From an uncultured Bacteroidales bacterium (GTDB taxonomy: Bacteria > Bacteroidota > Bacteroidia > Bacteroidales > UBA932), in NCBI GenBank assembly GCA_910585445.1, contig CAJUEK010000014.1:1-49812 (forward strand): a stretch of 49,812 nt of DNA. The letters run 5' to 3'. Position numbers and translations under genes: made by a program. A model generated the notes under the pieces. The model had not been told where the DNA came from. It worked only from the letters and a program-made list of their open reading frames with translations, and did no database searches. This document shows, piece after piece, positions 16,887 through 27,000 of this stretch. Position 1 is the stretch's first letter, and every line of letters begins with the position of its first letter.

Positions 16887-18482
16887 ATGAAGAATTTTTA
16901 TGCCGGTGCGGCAAAAATGCTCCTTGGCTTTGTGATAGGGGTGCTGATTGTCTTTGTCGTAAAGAATTTCCGTCCAGCGAAGAAGTTTGACGGGGATTAT
17001 GAGAGATGGCGCAAGCTTAATCTTATTCTTGAGCAGGTCGAGAAGAATTATGTGGACACTATTGACAAGGCCGGAATGACGGATGCAGCCGTGGTGGCCG
17101 CACTTGCAAAGCTTGATCCCCATTCTGTATATCTTCCTCCTGTCAAGCTCACGGAGTCGGAGACTGCGCTTGCCGGCAATTTCGAGGGAATCGGAATCCA
17201 GTTCAATGTGCCCAATGACACTGCCGTCGTATTGAGCGTAATCCCTGGGGGACCGTCCGAGAAGGCCGGATTGAGCCAGGGAGACCGTATCATAAAGGTA
17301 GATGACAAGATAATTGCCGGAACCAAGACTCCGCAGGACAGCATGGTGCGCATGATGAAGGGGCCTTCCGGCTCAAAGGTCAAGATAACCGTAAACCGGA
17401 GCGGCGCTTTGATTCCTTTCGACATCACCAGGGCCAAGATTCCTGTGCATTGTGTGGATGCCGCTTTCATGGCCGATGATTCTACAGGCTATATAAAGCT
17501 TTCAAAGTTCACGAGGACAACATATAAGGAGTTCTGCGATGCCAAGGACAAGCTTCTTGCAGACGGAATGACACGTCTTGTCTTTGACTTGAGGAACAAT
17601 ACTGGAGGGTATCTCGACCAGGCCCTGCTGCTTACCAATGAGTTTCTCGGCAAGGATGACCGTATAGTGTATATGGAAGGCCTGAACCGGCCGCGCCAGA
17701 ATTTTGATGCGGACGGGAATGGTACGATGAAAGATATAGCCTTGGCCGTACTGATTGATGAGGGAACCGCCTCTTCTAGCGAGATTTTTTCCGGTGCAAT
17801 CCAGGACAATGACAGGGGAGTGATAGTTGGACGCCGCTCTTACGGAAAGGGACTGGTGCAGGAACCTGTTAATTTTACTGACGGCTCAGGAATACGTTTG
17901 ACCGTGGCCCGTTTCTATACTCCCTCAGGCAGGTGCATCCAGAAGCCTTACGGAAAGAACTATGAGTACGACATATATGAGAGGTATGCCCATGGTGAGA
18001 TGGTGTCGGCGGACAGCATGAAAGTGGATACTACGGTTGTATATCATACTGTCAAGGGACGTCCCGTATATGGCGGAGGAGGAATCGTTCCTGATGTCTT
18101 TGTGCCGATGGACACGACTAAGGCCACGGGATTCTATATCAAGTGCAACAGGAAAGCCACGGCCATGCGCTTTGCCTCTTCAATGTTCGACAAGTACAGG
18201 AAATCCCTGTCCGTGATTGATGATTTCGCAAAACTTGAGCAGTATCTCGACGATATCGGACTTGAGGGCCAGTTCTTGGATTATGCCTCGCGTGTGGATG
18301 GAGTAAGGCCGGCCAAAGGTGAATGGGAAGAGACCCGCAGCTATATGATGCCGCAGCTCAAAGCGCTTGTCGGGCGTTATTCAAAGCTTGATGATGAGGC
18401 ATTCTACCGTTTCTACATGCCTATTGACGACACGATAGGGGCAGCCATGGAAAGTTTAGGGCAAGCCTGTCCGGGGCAGTAG
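16887..18482 (+). CDS. ctpA: S41 carboxyl-terminal processing protease
   Basis: Periplasmic serine protease that trims C-termini of envelope proteins. In 531 residues there is a membrane anchor (residues 11-25), a PDZ domain (about 95-180) with the GIGIQF carboxylate-binding strand, then the catalytic core with LRNNTGG, the nucleophile in EGTASSSEI (Ser296) and the general base in RSYGKGLVQ (Lys321). A further 130 residues follow the core. A GGAGGAG sequence about 10 nt before the start is unusual in this lineage and may raise translation. The gene ends 1 nt before the convergent cls gene. Confidence 0.95.
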   Translation: MKNFYAGAAKMLLGFVIGVLIVFVVKNFRPAKKFDGDYERWRKLNLILEQVEKNYVDTIDKAGMTDAAVVAALAKLDPHSVYLPPVKLTESETALAGNFEGIGIQFNVPNDTAVVLSVIPGGPSEKAGLSQGDRIIKVDDKIIAGTKTPQDSMVRMMKGPSGSKVKITVNRSGALIPFDITRAKIPVHCVDAAFMADDSTGYIKLSKFTRTTYKEFCDAKDKLLADGMTRLVFDLRNNTGGYLDQALLLTNEFLGKDDRIVYMEGLNRPRQNFDADGNGTMKDIALAVLIDEGTASSSEIFSGAIQDNDRGVIVGRRSYGKGLVQEPVNFTDGSGIRLTVARFYTPSGRCIQKPYGKNYEYDIYERYAHGEMVSADSMKVDTTVVYHTVKGRPVYGGGGIVPDVFVPMDTTKATGFYIKCNRKATAMRFASSMFDKYRKSLSVIDDFAKLEQYLDDIGLEGQFLDYASRVDGVRPAKGEWEETRSYMMPQLKALVGRYSKLDDEAFYRFYMPIDDTIGAAMESLGQACPGQ

Positions 18483-18483
18483 C

Positions 18484-19914
18484 TTAAAGAAGCGGAGCGA
18501 ACAGCCTTACGACGGACTGTATCAGTTTCTGATGCCAAGGGCGGCTGTTCCATTGTCCGATTGTGATTTCCTTGCATTGTGCAAGATCCCTCAGAAAAAT
18601 CGCCTTGTTCTCCTTGGCGATTTCTTCGTTGTATATGTAGGAGTTTATCTCATAGTTCAGCTCAAGGCTGCGGTAGTCCATGTTTGCCGAGCCTATCACT
18701 GAAAGATAGTCGTCACAGACGAGTGTCTTGGCATGTATGAAACTTCCTCCTTTTTCGAATATGCGTATTCCGGACTCGAGGCACTCTTTATAATAAGACT
18801 TGTTGGCAGGGCCCATGAAGCACAGGTCGGCCTTTGCGGGAAGCATAAGTTTCACATCGCAACCCTTTATGGCGGCTGATTTGAGTGCCTGCATCAGAGG
18901 CTCCGGCGGCACGAAATATGGCGTCTGGATATAAAGGTAGTTTGCCGCGTGGTGGGCTGTCCATACTACGCCCATGTGCAGGATAGGGAACTGCCTGTCC
19001 GGCTCGTCAGGGATAATCTGCACGAGCTTGTCATCGTGGGGCACTCTGTCCTGAGGGAAAAACTCGTCAAAATTGCCGTCTATGGTACCTCCTGATGTTA
19101 TCCATGAGTTCAGAAAGCAATATTGGAGCGCTGCAACCGCATTTCCTGTAAAACGCGTATGGGTGTCCCGCCAGCGGAAAAAATAATCGTCCCCGATGTT
19201 CATGCCTCCGGTATAGCCGATTTTTCCGTCAATCACAACTATCTTGCGGTGATCCCTGTAATTGAACTTTGACAGGATGAAGCTGTTGGGATTCGTGAAT
19301 TTGACGATTTCCACCCCGGCCTCTTTCATCTCATTGTAATAGCTGGGCCAAATCGTTATGTTGGCGATGTTCTCGTGTATGAATCTGACTTTGACACCTT
19401 CCCTTGCCTTCTGCATGAGAAGTTTCTTTATCTTTTTGCTGCCGTCGTCCTTCAGGAAATAAAAGTATTCGAAATGGATGTGGTGCTTGGCATTGAGAAG
19501 GTCGTTTACCAGGGCCTCAAGCTTCCTGCCTCCTGAGGTGATGATTTCTATTTCGTTATTGTCACATACCGTTAGGCCGCTGTCCTTTTTCAACAGACGG
19601 CTAAGGTTGCGGTATTCCGGTCTGATGTTCTGTTCCTGAGCATCTCCGAACAGCAGTTCTTTTGTGCTGCAGCCTGTCCGGCTTTCAAAGGTTTCGAGAA
19701 ATTTCCTGTTGCGTTTCTGGAAAATTCCCGGCTTGCGGAAATTGAGCCCGAAAGCGATGTAAAGCAGCAGGCCTACGACGGGCAGGATGCCGATAGTCAG
19801 AATCCAGGCTATCTTTCTGCCTGAATCCTGATTGTCGTTAAGTATCACCAGTATGGCTCCAATTATAAGGAAGCCGCTGATTACCGATATGGCTATGGAT
19901 AGGAAACCGCTCAT
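18484..19914 (-). CDS. cls: Cardiolipin synthase
   Basis: Membrane phospholipase-D-type enzyme joining two phosphatidylglycerols into cardiolipin. The 476-residue product has two N-terminal membrane segments (about residues 4-26 and 36-54) and two HKD motifs: HRKIVVIDGKIGYTGGMN and HAKTLVCDDYLSVIGSAN, both with intact His, Lys and Asp. Length is normal for bacterial Cls. It reads towards ctpA with no space for a separate terminator and follows miaB on the same strand across 124 nt. Confidence 0.95.
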   Translation of the reverse strand: MSGFLSIAISVISGFLIIGAILVILNDNQDSGRKIAWILTIGILPVVGLLLYIAFGLNFRKPGIFQKRNRKFLETFESRTGCSTKELLFGDAQEQNIRPEYRNLSRLLKKDSGLTVCDNNEIEIITSGGRKLEALVNDLLNAKHHIHFEYFYFLKDDGSKKIKKLLMQKAREGVKVRFIHENIANITIWPSYYNEMKEAGVEIVKFTNPNSFILSKFNYRDHRKIVVIDGKIGYTGGMNIGDDYFFRWRDTHTRFTGNAVAALQYCFLNSWITSGGTIDGNFDEFFPQDRVPHDDKLVQIIPDEPDRQFPILHMGVVWTAHHAANYLYIQTPYFVPPEPLMQALKSAAIKGCDVKLMLPAKADLCFMGPANKSYYKECLESGIRIFEKGGSFIHAKTLVCDDYLSVIGSANMDYRSLELNYEINSYIYNEEIAKENKAIFLRDLAQCKEITIGQWNSRPWHQKLIQSVVRLFAPLL

Positions 19915-20038
19915 CTGTGGAAATTTTCAATATGCCAAAATAACGGAAAGGCTGCAAAAAGCCAGCCAAGCTCAGCTTCCGTTGCCGGTCATGACACATG
20001 TCAAGGCCGGTTTGGCACAATCAGCAGCCGTCCCCGTA

Positions 20039-21406
20039 TCAGTCTATGCGCTTGCAGATTAGTGTGGCTGAAGTCACTGACACAACTTCCACCTCGCAGT
20101 AGTCTCCTGCCTTTTCACCGCGTGAAGGGAACACGCACATCTTGTTGCTGCTTGCCCTTCCGCACAGTTCCTCAGCATTTTTCTTAGACGCTCCTTCAAC
20201 AAGGACCTTGAGACGTCTTCCGATTTCTTTCTCGTTGCTCTTGAGGCTCATGCGTCCCTGAAGAGCTATAATTTCATTGAGCCTTTCCGTCTTGACCTCA
20301 TAAGGAATGTCGTCAGGATATTTCCTGGATGCAAGTGTTCCAGGACGTTCCGAGTATGCGAACATGAAAGCCGAGTCGAAGACAACTTCCTCCATAAGTG
20401 ACAGTGTGTCGGCATGGTCCTGGGCTGTCTCTCCGCAGAATCCGGCTATCACGTCCGTAGTGATGCCGCAGTCCGGAATCACGCTCCTTATCTTCCTGAC
20501 GCGCTCCAGATACCATTCCCGGTCATATTTGCGTCTCATCTTCTCCAGCATGGCGCTGCTTCCGGACTGGACCGGAAGATGTATGTGCCTGCAGATGTTG
20601 CCGTACATCGCCATGGTATATATGACCTCATCGCTGATGTCCTTAGGATGTGAAGTTGAGAAGCGGACGCGAAGTTCGGGGCTTATCTTTGCCACCATCT
20701 CGAGCAGCTGGGCGAAATTGACGTCCTTGTCAGCTCCCGAGGCGTCTTTCCAGTAATATGAGTCAACATTCTGGCCGAGGAGAGTCACCTCCTTGTATCC
20801 GCAGTCAAAGAGCTGCTGGGCTTCCCTGACGATGGTCTGCGGGTCGCGGCTCCTCTCTGCACCTCTCGTATATGGCACAACGCAGTATGAGCATACGTTG
20901 TTGCAGCCGCGCATAATGGAAATGAATGCGGAAACGCCGTTCCTGTCCATCCTGACCGGCGAGATGTCCGCATAGGTCTCCTCATGCGAGAGCAGCACGT
21001 TTATCTGAGGAGTGTCCGGAGTGACTGCCCTGAGCAGGGCCGGAAGGCTTCGGTAGGAGTCCGGGCCTGCCACAATGTCAACCTCATGACCCTCGAGCAG
21101 CTTGTCCTTGAGCCTTTCCGCCATGCAGCCCACTATGCCGATGACAACTCCCTGGCGCTTTCTCTTCTGCAGGCGGAACTGGTCAATCCTGCCCCATATC
21201 CTCTGCTCGGCATTGTCCCTTATCGAACATGTGTTGGCAAGTATGACATCGGCCTCATCCATGTTCTCAGTAAGTGCATACCCCTCATCCTGAAGGATGG
21301 ACAATATGACCTCACTGTCATTGACATTCATCTGGCATCCGTATGTCTCTATATAAATCTTTGGCCTTTTCTCGTCTATTATTGGCCTGATGTCCGTTCT
21401 GTGCAT
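20039..21406 (-). CDS. miaB: tRNA-2-methylthio-N6-dimethylallyladenosine synthase
   Basis: Radical-SAM methylthiotransferase modifying A37 of tRNAs that read UNN codons. The protein has the N-terminal cluster Cys residues (ETYGCQMN, NTCSIRD, GCMAE), the radical-SAM site CNNVCSYC, and a C-terminal TRAM domain. I start it at MHRTDIRP (455 residues), because a promoter at 21426-21457 places transcription start near 21420, so the upstream Met at 21448 would not be transcribed. Other members of the family (RimO, MtaB) fit less well by length and the YIETYGCQMN opening. Confidence 0.95.
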   Translation of the reverse strand: MHRTDIRPIIDEKRPKIYIETYGCQMNVNDSEVILSILQDEGYALTENMDEADVILANTCSIRDNAEQRIWGRIDQFRLQKRKRQGVVIGIVGCMAERLKDKLLEGHEVDIVAGPDSYRSLPALLRAVTPDTPQINVLLSHEETYADISPVRMDRNGVSAFISIMRGCNNVCSYCVVPYTRGAERSRDPQTIVREAQQLFDCGYKEVTLLGQNVDSYYWKDASGADKDVNFAQLLEMVAKISPELRVRFSTSHPKDISDEVIYTMAMYGNICRHIHLPVQSGSSAMLEKMRRKYDREWYLERVRKIRSVIPDCGITTDVIAGFCGETAQDHADTLSLMEEVVFDSAFMFAYSERPGTLASRKYPDDIPYEVKTERLNEIIALQGRMSLKSNEKEIGRRLKVLVEGASKKNAEELCGRASSNKMCVFPSRGEKAGDYCEVEVVSVTSATLICKRID

Positions 21407-21425
21407 ATCATCTGTTTTAAAAATA

Positions 21426-21457
21426 CAAAGATAAATTTTATCGCACATTAATACAAT
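21426..21457 (-). promoter_or_regulatory. Promoter of miaB
   Basis: On the minus strand ATTG (21457-21454), 20 nt, TATCTTTG (21433-21426). The -7 element is exact. It decides the miaB start at 21406. Confidence 0.75.
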
Positions 21458-21532
21458 TGCAGGATGAAGTTTTGTTCCCTTGCTGAAACACTCATGATGA
21501 GCTTGCGTGAGCTTCAGATACGGATGAGGCTA

Positions 21533-23737
21533 TTATTGCACGATGACTTCGTCAACGAACAGGTAGCCGTTTCTGCCTGCACCGGCATGCCACTGGGGAA
21601 TGGTCCGCGTGTCTTCTGCGATTATCCTCAGGAAAGGGGCATCTGTTTCTGGAAAATGGAGAGTGTAGTTGACTATGTCCTCTGGAACATCTTTTTCCGC
21701 TTCTGGGATGTCAATGGAATCTAATTCCGTATAGCTTAAGTTGTCATTTGATGTCATGGCCTTCAGTGCGGTGGGGCCGAATATCCAATCTCTCTTGTAT
21801 CTCATGAATCCTACAGTTACTGAAGAGTATTTTTCTGATGAGCAGCTTTGTTTTCCATCGGAGCGCATGTCTATGGTGATGTCCATGGGACTTCCCAGCC
21901 ACGCCGCCCATCTTCCGGAATTGTAGCTCATGTTTCCCCGCATTCCGTCATTCAGCGAGCTTAGGTCAAGATGTTCATAGCCGGCAGCTTTGGGCGTATT
22001 GCCATAAATGCTTTTGCAGAAAGCCTTGTTATGTATGAATTCCTGGATGAATGTCTTTGTCCTGGAGTCTGCAGTAAATGCAGCGGCTTTAAGGGTGCAT
22101 GGAGTGTCTGATATGATGATTTTATCCGTATATGGTTCTGATTCGGCACAAGGGTCGCTTCCGTCAAGCGTATAGCGGATTTCTGCAGTCCCGGCCGTTG
22201 TCAGCTCTATTTCGTATCGTCCGTCGCATATCATGATTTCGTCTGCCACATCATAGACATGAGGAGCATAATTGTAGCCCATCTTTTCATATAGACTTAT
22301 CATTCTTTCTATGTCTTTCATGAATCTGTCCTTGTCTTTTCGCCACGGTTGGCACCACTGGACTTCTGCAACTGCGCTCATGCGTGGGAGCAGCATATAT
22401 TCCAGGTGTGCCGCATCAGAAATGAACTCAGTCCATAGGTTTGCCTGTACACCTATAATATGTGACTTCTCCTCTTCCGTCATATCTTCCGTAAACGGCT
22501 CATATGAATAAACTTTTGAAACAGGGAGATAGCCTCCTATATTTTCCGGCTCGGAATCCCTGTCCATGCTTTGGCAATAGTCCAGGTACATGTGTGAGAA
22601 GGGGGACATGACCGCATCGTGGCCAAGTCTGACTGCCTCTCTCCCGCTGTCGCTACCTCTCCATGACATTACAGCGGCATTGGGGGCAAGGGTGCCTTCG
22701 AGCATCTCATCCCAGCCTATTATTCTGCGTCCCCTTTCATTCAGGAATTTTTCGATTCTTGTCATCACATAACTTTGGAGATAATGTTCTGCCGTGTGTG
22801 CGGAGTCATCCTCAAGTCCGAGCTCTGCTATCCTTGCCTGACATTTCGGACATTCTTTCCAGCGGTCTTTCGGACACTCGTCCCCGCCGATATGGATGTA
22901 TTCGGAAGGGAATATGTCCATGACTTCAATGAGAACATCCTCAAGGAAAGTGAAGGTGTCTTCGTTTCCGGGACACAGCACTTCTTTTGAGACTCCGGTA
23001 TAATTCCATACTTCATATGGCCCTCCAGTACATCCTAACTGTGGATATGCTGCCAGAGCTGCCTGCATGTGGCCCGGGAGATCTATCTCAGGGACGACGG
23101 TTATTCCCCGTGCTGCTGCATATTCCACTACTGCCCGCATCTCATCCTGGGTATAATATCCTCCATACAGGTCGAGATCCCGCGTCTTGTCCTGAGGAGT
23201 GCGTGTACGTAGCCTGTTTCCGAATCTCCATGCTCCGGTTCTTGTCAGTTCCGGATGTTTCTTTATCTCGATTCTCCAGCCCTGGTCTTCTGTCAGGTGC
23301 CAATGGAATGTGTTCATCTTATGTACGGCCATCATGTCAATATAACGTTTCACCTCATCTGTAGTGAAGAAATGTCTTCCGCAGTCCAGATGCATTCCGC
23401 GCCATTTGAATCGCGGCTTGTCATGTATGATTACATTCGGATAGCCTTCAGGAGTATCGGCAAGCTGTGAGAGAGTCTGGTCCGCATAGAGAAAGCCGCG
23501 TTCTGTCGAGGCTGATATGCGAATCTCTCCGTCTGTTATTATAATATGGTATTCCTCTTCTTCAAGATGCTTGTCTATGGTTTTGCTGACATTGCATTTT
23601 CCGGGAGCGGTGTAGCCTCCAAGAAGGCGGACATGTTCAGGGTGCGGTATTACGTTTACGTTGTCTGTGCCCGTCTGTCTGCAAGATATGACGGCTGATA
23701 AGCTTAGTGCTGCAAAAATGGCTGTCAGTTTTTTCAT
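21533..23737 (-). CDS. GH20 beta-N-acetylhexosaminidase lipoprotein
   Basis: Exo-hydrolase releasing terminal beta-GlcNAc or beta-GalNAc. From MKKLTAIF it has 734 residues: a lipoprotein signal (SAVISC, Cys near residue 18), a GH20b-type N-terminal domain, and the catalytic barrel with FHWHLTEDQGWR and the catalytic pair in IHIGGDECPKDRW. After the barrel come an Fn3-associated segment (YTLDGSDP) and a C-terminal discoidin-like domain. A longer frame to 23881 is rejected, since the likely -7 box at 23863-23870 lies inside it. It is divergent from the SusC operon and is the only recognisable glycosidase there, so it may act on the same glycan. Confidence 0.93.
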   Translation of the reverse strand: MKKLTAIFAALSLSAVISCRQTGTDNVNVIPHPEHVRLLGGYTAPGKCNVSKTIDKHLEEEEYHIIITDGEIRISASTERGFLYADQTLSQLADTPEGYPNVIIHDKPRFKWRGMHLDCGRHFFTTDEVKRYIDMMAVHKMNTFHWHLTEDQGWRIEIKKHPELTRTGAWRFGNRLRTRTPQDKTRDLDLYGGYYTQDEMRAVVEYAAARGITVVPEIDLPGHMQAALAAYPQLGCTGGPYEVWNYTGVSKEVLCPGNEDTFTFLEDVLIEVMDIFPSEYIHIGGDECPKDRWKECPKCQARIAELGLEDDSAHTAEHYLQSYVMTRIEKFLNERGRRIIGWDEMLEGTLAPNAAVMSWRGSDSGREAVRLGHDAVMSPFSHMYLDYCQSMDRDSEPENIGGYLPVSKVYSYEPFTEDMTEEEKSHIIGVQANLWTEFISDAAHLEYMLLPRMSAVAEVQWCQPWRKDKDRFMKDIERMISLYEKMGYNYAPHVYDVADEIMICDGRYEIELTTAGTAEIRYTLDGSDPCAESEPYTDKIIISDTPCTLKAAAFTADSRTKTFIQEFIHNKAFCKSIYGNTPKAAGYEHLDLSSLNDGMRGNMSYNSGRWAAWLGSPMDITIDMRSDGKQSCSSEKYSSVTVGFMRYKRDWIFGPTALKAMTSNDNLSYTELDSIDIPEAEKDVPEDIVNYTLHFPETDAPFLRIIAEDTRTIPQWHAGAGRNGYLFVDEVIVQ

Positions 23738-23862
23738 GCTTTGAAAAATTGTGGTCCTTATATAAGAATGTGACTCTTGAATATAGCATACAGCCCGGAG
23801 CAAAACGTCAAGCTTGCTTGTAAGTTTTGCCGAAGCCAAGGCGTAATATATGTCTGTCAGGG

Positions 23863-23870
23863 CAAATATA
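23863..23870 (-). promoter_or_regulatory. Probable -7 element of GH20 gene
   Basis: TATATTTG on the minus strand matches TAnnTTTG. The -33 partner is weak. It predicts a leader of about 120 nt to the start at 23737. Confidence 0.5.
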
Positions 23871-23954
23871 CGGATAATCATTGACAGTAGTAAATCTATT
23901 TTTAAATATTTTTAAAAAGTTTTGTTTGTTAGATTAAAGAATTTACAAAAATGC

Positions 23955-23985
23955 TTTTGTTTTATCAAAATAATATCTATGTTTG
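23955..23985 (+). promoter_or_regulatory. Promoter of SusC operon
   Basis: TATGTTTG (23978-23985) preceded after 18 nt by TTTG (23956-23959), or after 19 nt by TTTT. The predicted leader is about 58 nt. No binding site for a specific regulator is apparent. Confidence 0.7.
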
Positions 23986-24050
23986 CAATGCCACATGATG
24001 ATAAATTAAGAGACAAACTCATAAAAAACAACTAAAAACCAATAGACACT

Positions 24051-27000
24051 ATGACAAGTAGTATTAAATGGGGGATTACGCTCTTCTTTAGTTTTTGGGT
24101 TTCATTTCCGCTGGCAGCCGATTCTTTCCGGTCTGGTTCAGAAGGAAATGTTGCTGAAATATCAGAGCAAGCGCCCCTGGTCGTGAAAGGCAAGGTGATT
24201 GACAGTTCCGGACAGCCGGTGCCGGGAGTTGGGGTCCTTATAAAGGGGACTGTGAACGGGACGGTAACCGATATGAACGGTTATTATGTCATTCAAGTGC
24301 CATCTGCCGGTGTGGTCCTTGAATTTTCAAGTCTCGGCTACAAGACCCAAGAGGCGTCAGTCCCCAAGTCTCTGGCTCTTGACATCTTTCTTGAGGATGA
24401 CACTCTCGAGATGGAGGAAGCTGTTGTTGTCGGAATGGGACATCAGCGGAAGGCTTCTGTGATAGGGGCCATTTCTTCCGTCGTAAAGGATGAACTGCAG
24501 ATTCCGCAGAGGAATCTTACGAATGCACTTGCCGGCAAGGTGGCCGGAGCAGTTGTCGTGCAGCGCACCGGAGAGCCGGGCATGGACAATGCTGAGTTCT
24601 GGATACGGGGAATTTCATCTCTCAATTCGAGTGCGCCATTGGTGTTGGTGGATGGTGTGGAACGAGAGATGTCAGACTTGGCCATAGAGGAAATCGAGTC
24701 TATATCAATACTTAAGGATGCTTCTGCTACTGCTGTCTATGGAGTACGTGCGGCAAATGGCGTCGTTCTGGTGACTACACGCAAGGGAATTGCACAGAAG
24801 CCTCAGATTGATGTGAAGATAGAGGCCGGGATGTCTGAGTTGACGCATATGCCGGAATTGCTTGGCGGTCCGGACTATATGCGCCTTTATAATGAGGCAT
24901 ATGGCGGCCAGTTCTTTACAGATGAACAGATTGCCATTACTGCTGCCGGCACTGACCCGTATATGTACCCGAATGTGGACTGGTTCGGACAGTTGTTTTC
25001 AAGGTGGTCGAACAATGAGCAGGCTTCGATAAGCATTCGCGGAGGAGGTGAACGTGCGCGTTATTATGTTACCGCTGCATATATAAGGGACAACGGTAAC
25101 CTGTATAATAACCCGGAAGCGGATTATAGCACCAACATACATTTGACGCGCTATAATTTCAGGTCCAATGTGGATATGAACATAACCAAATCCACTATAT
25201 TGTCACTTGAAATAGGTGCAAACATGACGGATGCGCATCAGCCCAGGCCGATTACAGCCAACAGCGATTATCAGTCCCAAGCTACTGAGATTTTCAATCT
25301 GTGCTACTCTCAGGACCCGATAACGACACCTGTAAGGGTTCCGCTCGGATATAATGAGGACGGAAGCGTAAAGTGGGGATGGGGTGCATCTACCGGAACA
25401 TCTGCAGCCAATCCGGCCGAACGACTTTTCGGCTCCGGATATAACAAGACATATAGGACCCAAATCATGTCCCAGATTATCCTTAAGCAGGATTTGGGAA
25501 GGTTGACTCCTGGCTTGAGCGCCAATCTGTCATTCTCATACGATTACTATTCGACCTCGATTCAGGGGCGCGGAAAATTCTCATCCAGATATGCCATAAA
25601 CGGAGTGGATGACGAGACCGGGCTATATAACATAATCCAGACTAAAGTCGGGGATGACTATCTTAACTATGTTCCGCAAAATTCAGGAAACAGGGCAGAT
25701 GAACTGAAAGGACAGATTAATTATGACAGGGTGTTTGCAGAAAAGCACAGGACCGGCGCTATGGTCATGTACTATCAGAGGAACTATGTCAATCTCGCCG
25801 CCAAATCAGCCCTGCTGTCTCTGCCTTACAGAAAGCAGGGGCTTGCATTCAGGGCTACATATTCATACGATGACCGTTATTTTGCCGAATTCAATGCCGG
25901 ATATAATGGCTCTGAAAATTTCCAGAAAGGGCACCGGTTCGGTTTCTTCCCTGCCGGAGCTGTGGGATACCTTGTCTCAAACGAGCCATTTTGGAGGAAA
26001 GGAGGAATTTCAAAGGTTGTCAATCATCTCAAGTTCCGCGCTTCTGCCGGGCTTGTCGGGTCTGATGTGCTGTCCTCGGGACGCTTTGCTTATCTCAGCA
26101 CATGGGGAGACGGTCTTGGGTCACATCGGTTCGGTACCACAGCCGGATGGTATCCGGGAATAGGAGAGTCTCAGGAAGGCGTCACTGACCTTACTTGGGA
26201 AAAAGGATTCAAAAGGGACATAGGCATGGAAATCAAATTGTTCAATTCCATGTTTTCTCTTGATGTCGATTATTTCTTTGAACACAGGTGGGATATACTG
26301 ATACAGCGCAATACCGTGCCTGCAATAGCCGGGCTTAACAGCCAGCCTTTGGCCAATATGGGGGTGCTGGACAATCAGGGTGTTGAGCTTACCGGAGAAT
26401 TCAATCATCATATAGGGCCAGTGAATTGGCGCCTGTACGGAAATTTTGCTTTTGCGCGCAATAAGGTGATAGAGAAAGATGAGGCTCCGACTGATCCGTG
26501 GCGTATGCGTACCGGACGTCCTCTCGGGCAATGCTATGGACTTGTCGCATTGGGGTATTTTGAAGACCAGGACGATATAGACCTTAGTCCGGAGCAGACT
26601 TTCGGAACAGTGCGTCCCGGTGATATCAAATATCTGGACTATAATGGTGACGGTAAAGTGGATTCACATGATGAAGTAGCCATAGGATATTCCAGAGTGC
26701 CTGAGATAAATTATGGCTTCGGGGCACAGATAAACTGGAAAGGACTTGATGTCGGTGTGTTTTTCCGTGGGCAGGGGCATGTCAGCTATACTCTCGGAGG
26801 GGCGTTCTTTCCCTTCCGCCGAGGTGTCGGAGAAGGCAATCTGTTCAAGAAAGCACTTGACAGGTGGACGGTTGAGAATCCTGATCCGGACGCCTTCTAT
26901 CCGCGACTTTCTTCAACTACATCCACAAATAACCAGAAAGCATCTACCAAGACCATATATGACGGCAGCCTGATAAGGCTTTCGGACCTGGAGACGGGAT

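Larger units (their letters stand above)
23738..24050. other. Divergent intergenic region, GH20/SusC
   Basis: AT-rich 313-nt region with promoters facing both ways (23863-23870 minus, 23955-23985 plus) and A/T runs near 23894-23950. I saw no clear operator palindrome and no leader open reading frame. Confidence 0.6.

Noticed and set aside
19992..20003. TGACA-CA-TGTCA palindrome considered as an operator
   Set aside because: Lies downstream of miaB and about 80 nt upstream of cls with no promoter near it; too short to support a regulator call.
23738..23881. 48-residue N-terminal extension of GH20
   Set aside because: It precedes a proper lipoprotein signal at 23737 and includes the likely promoter.
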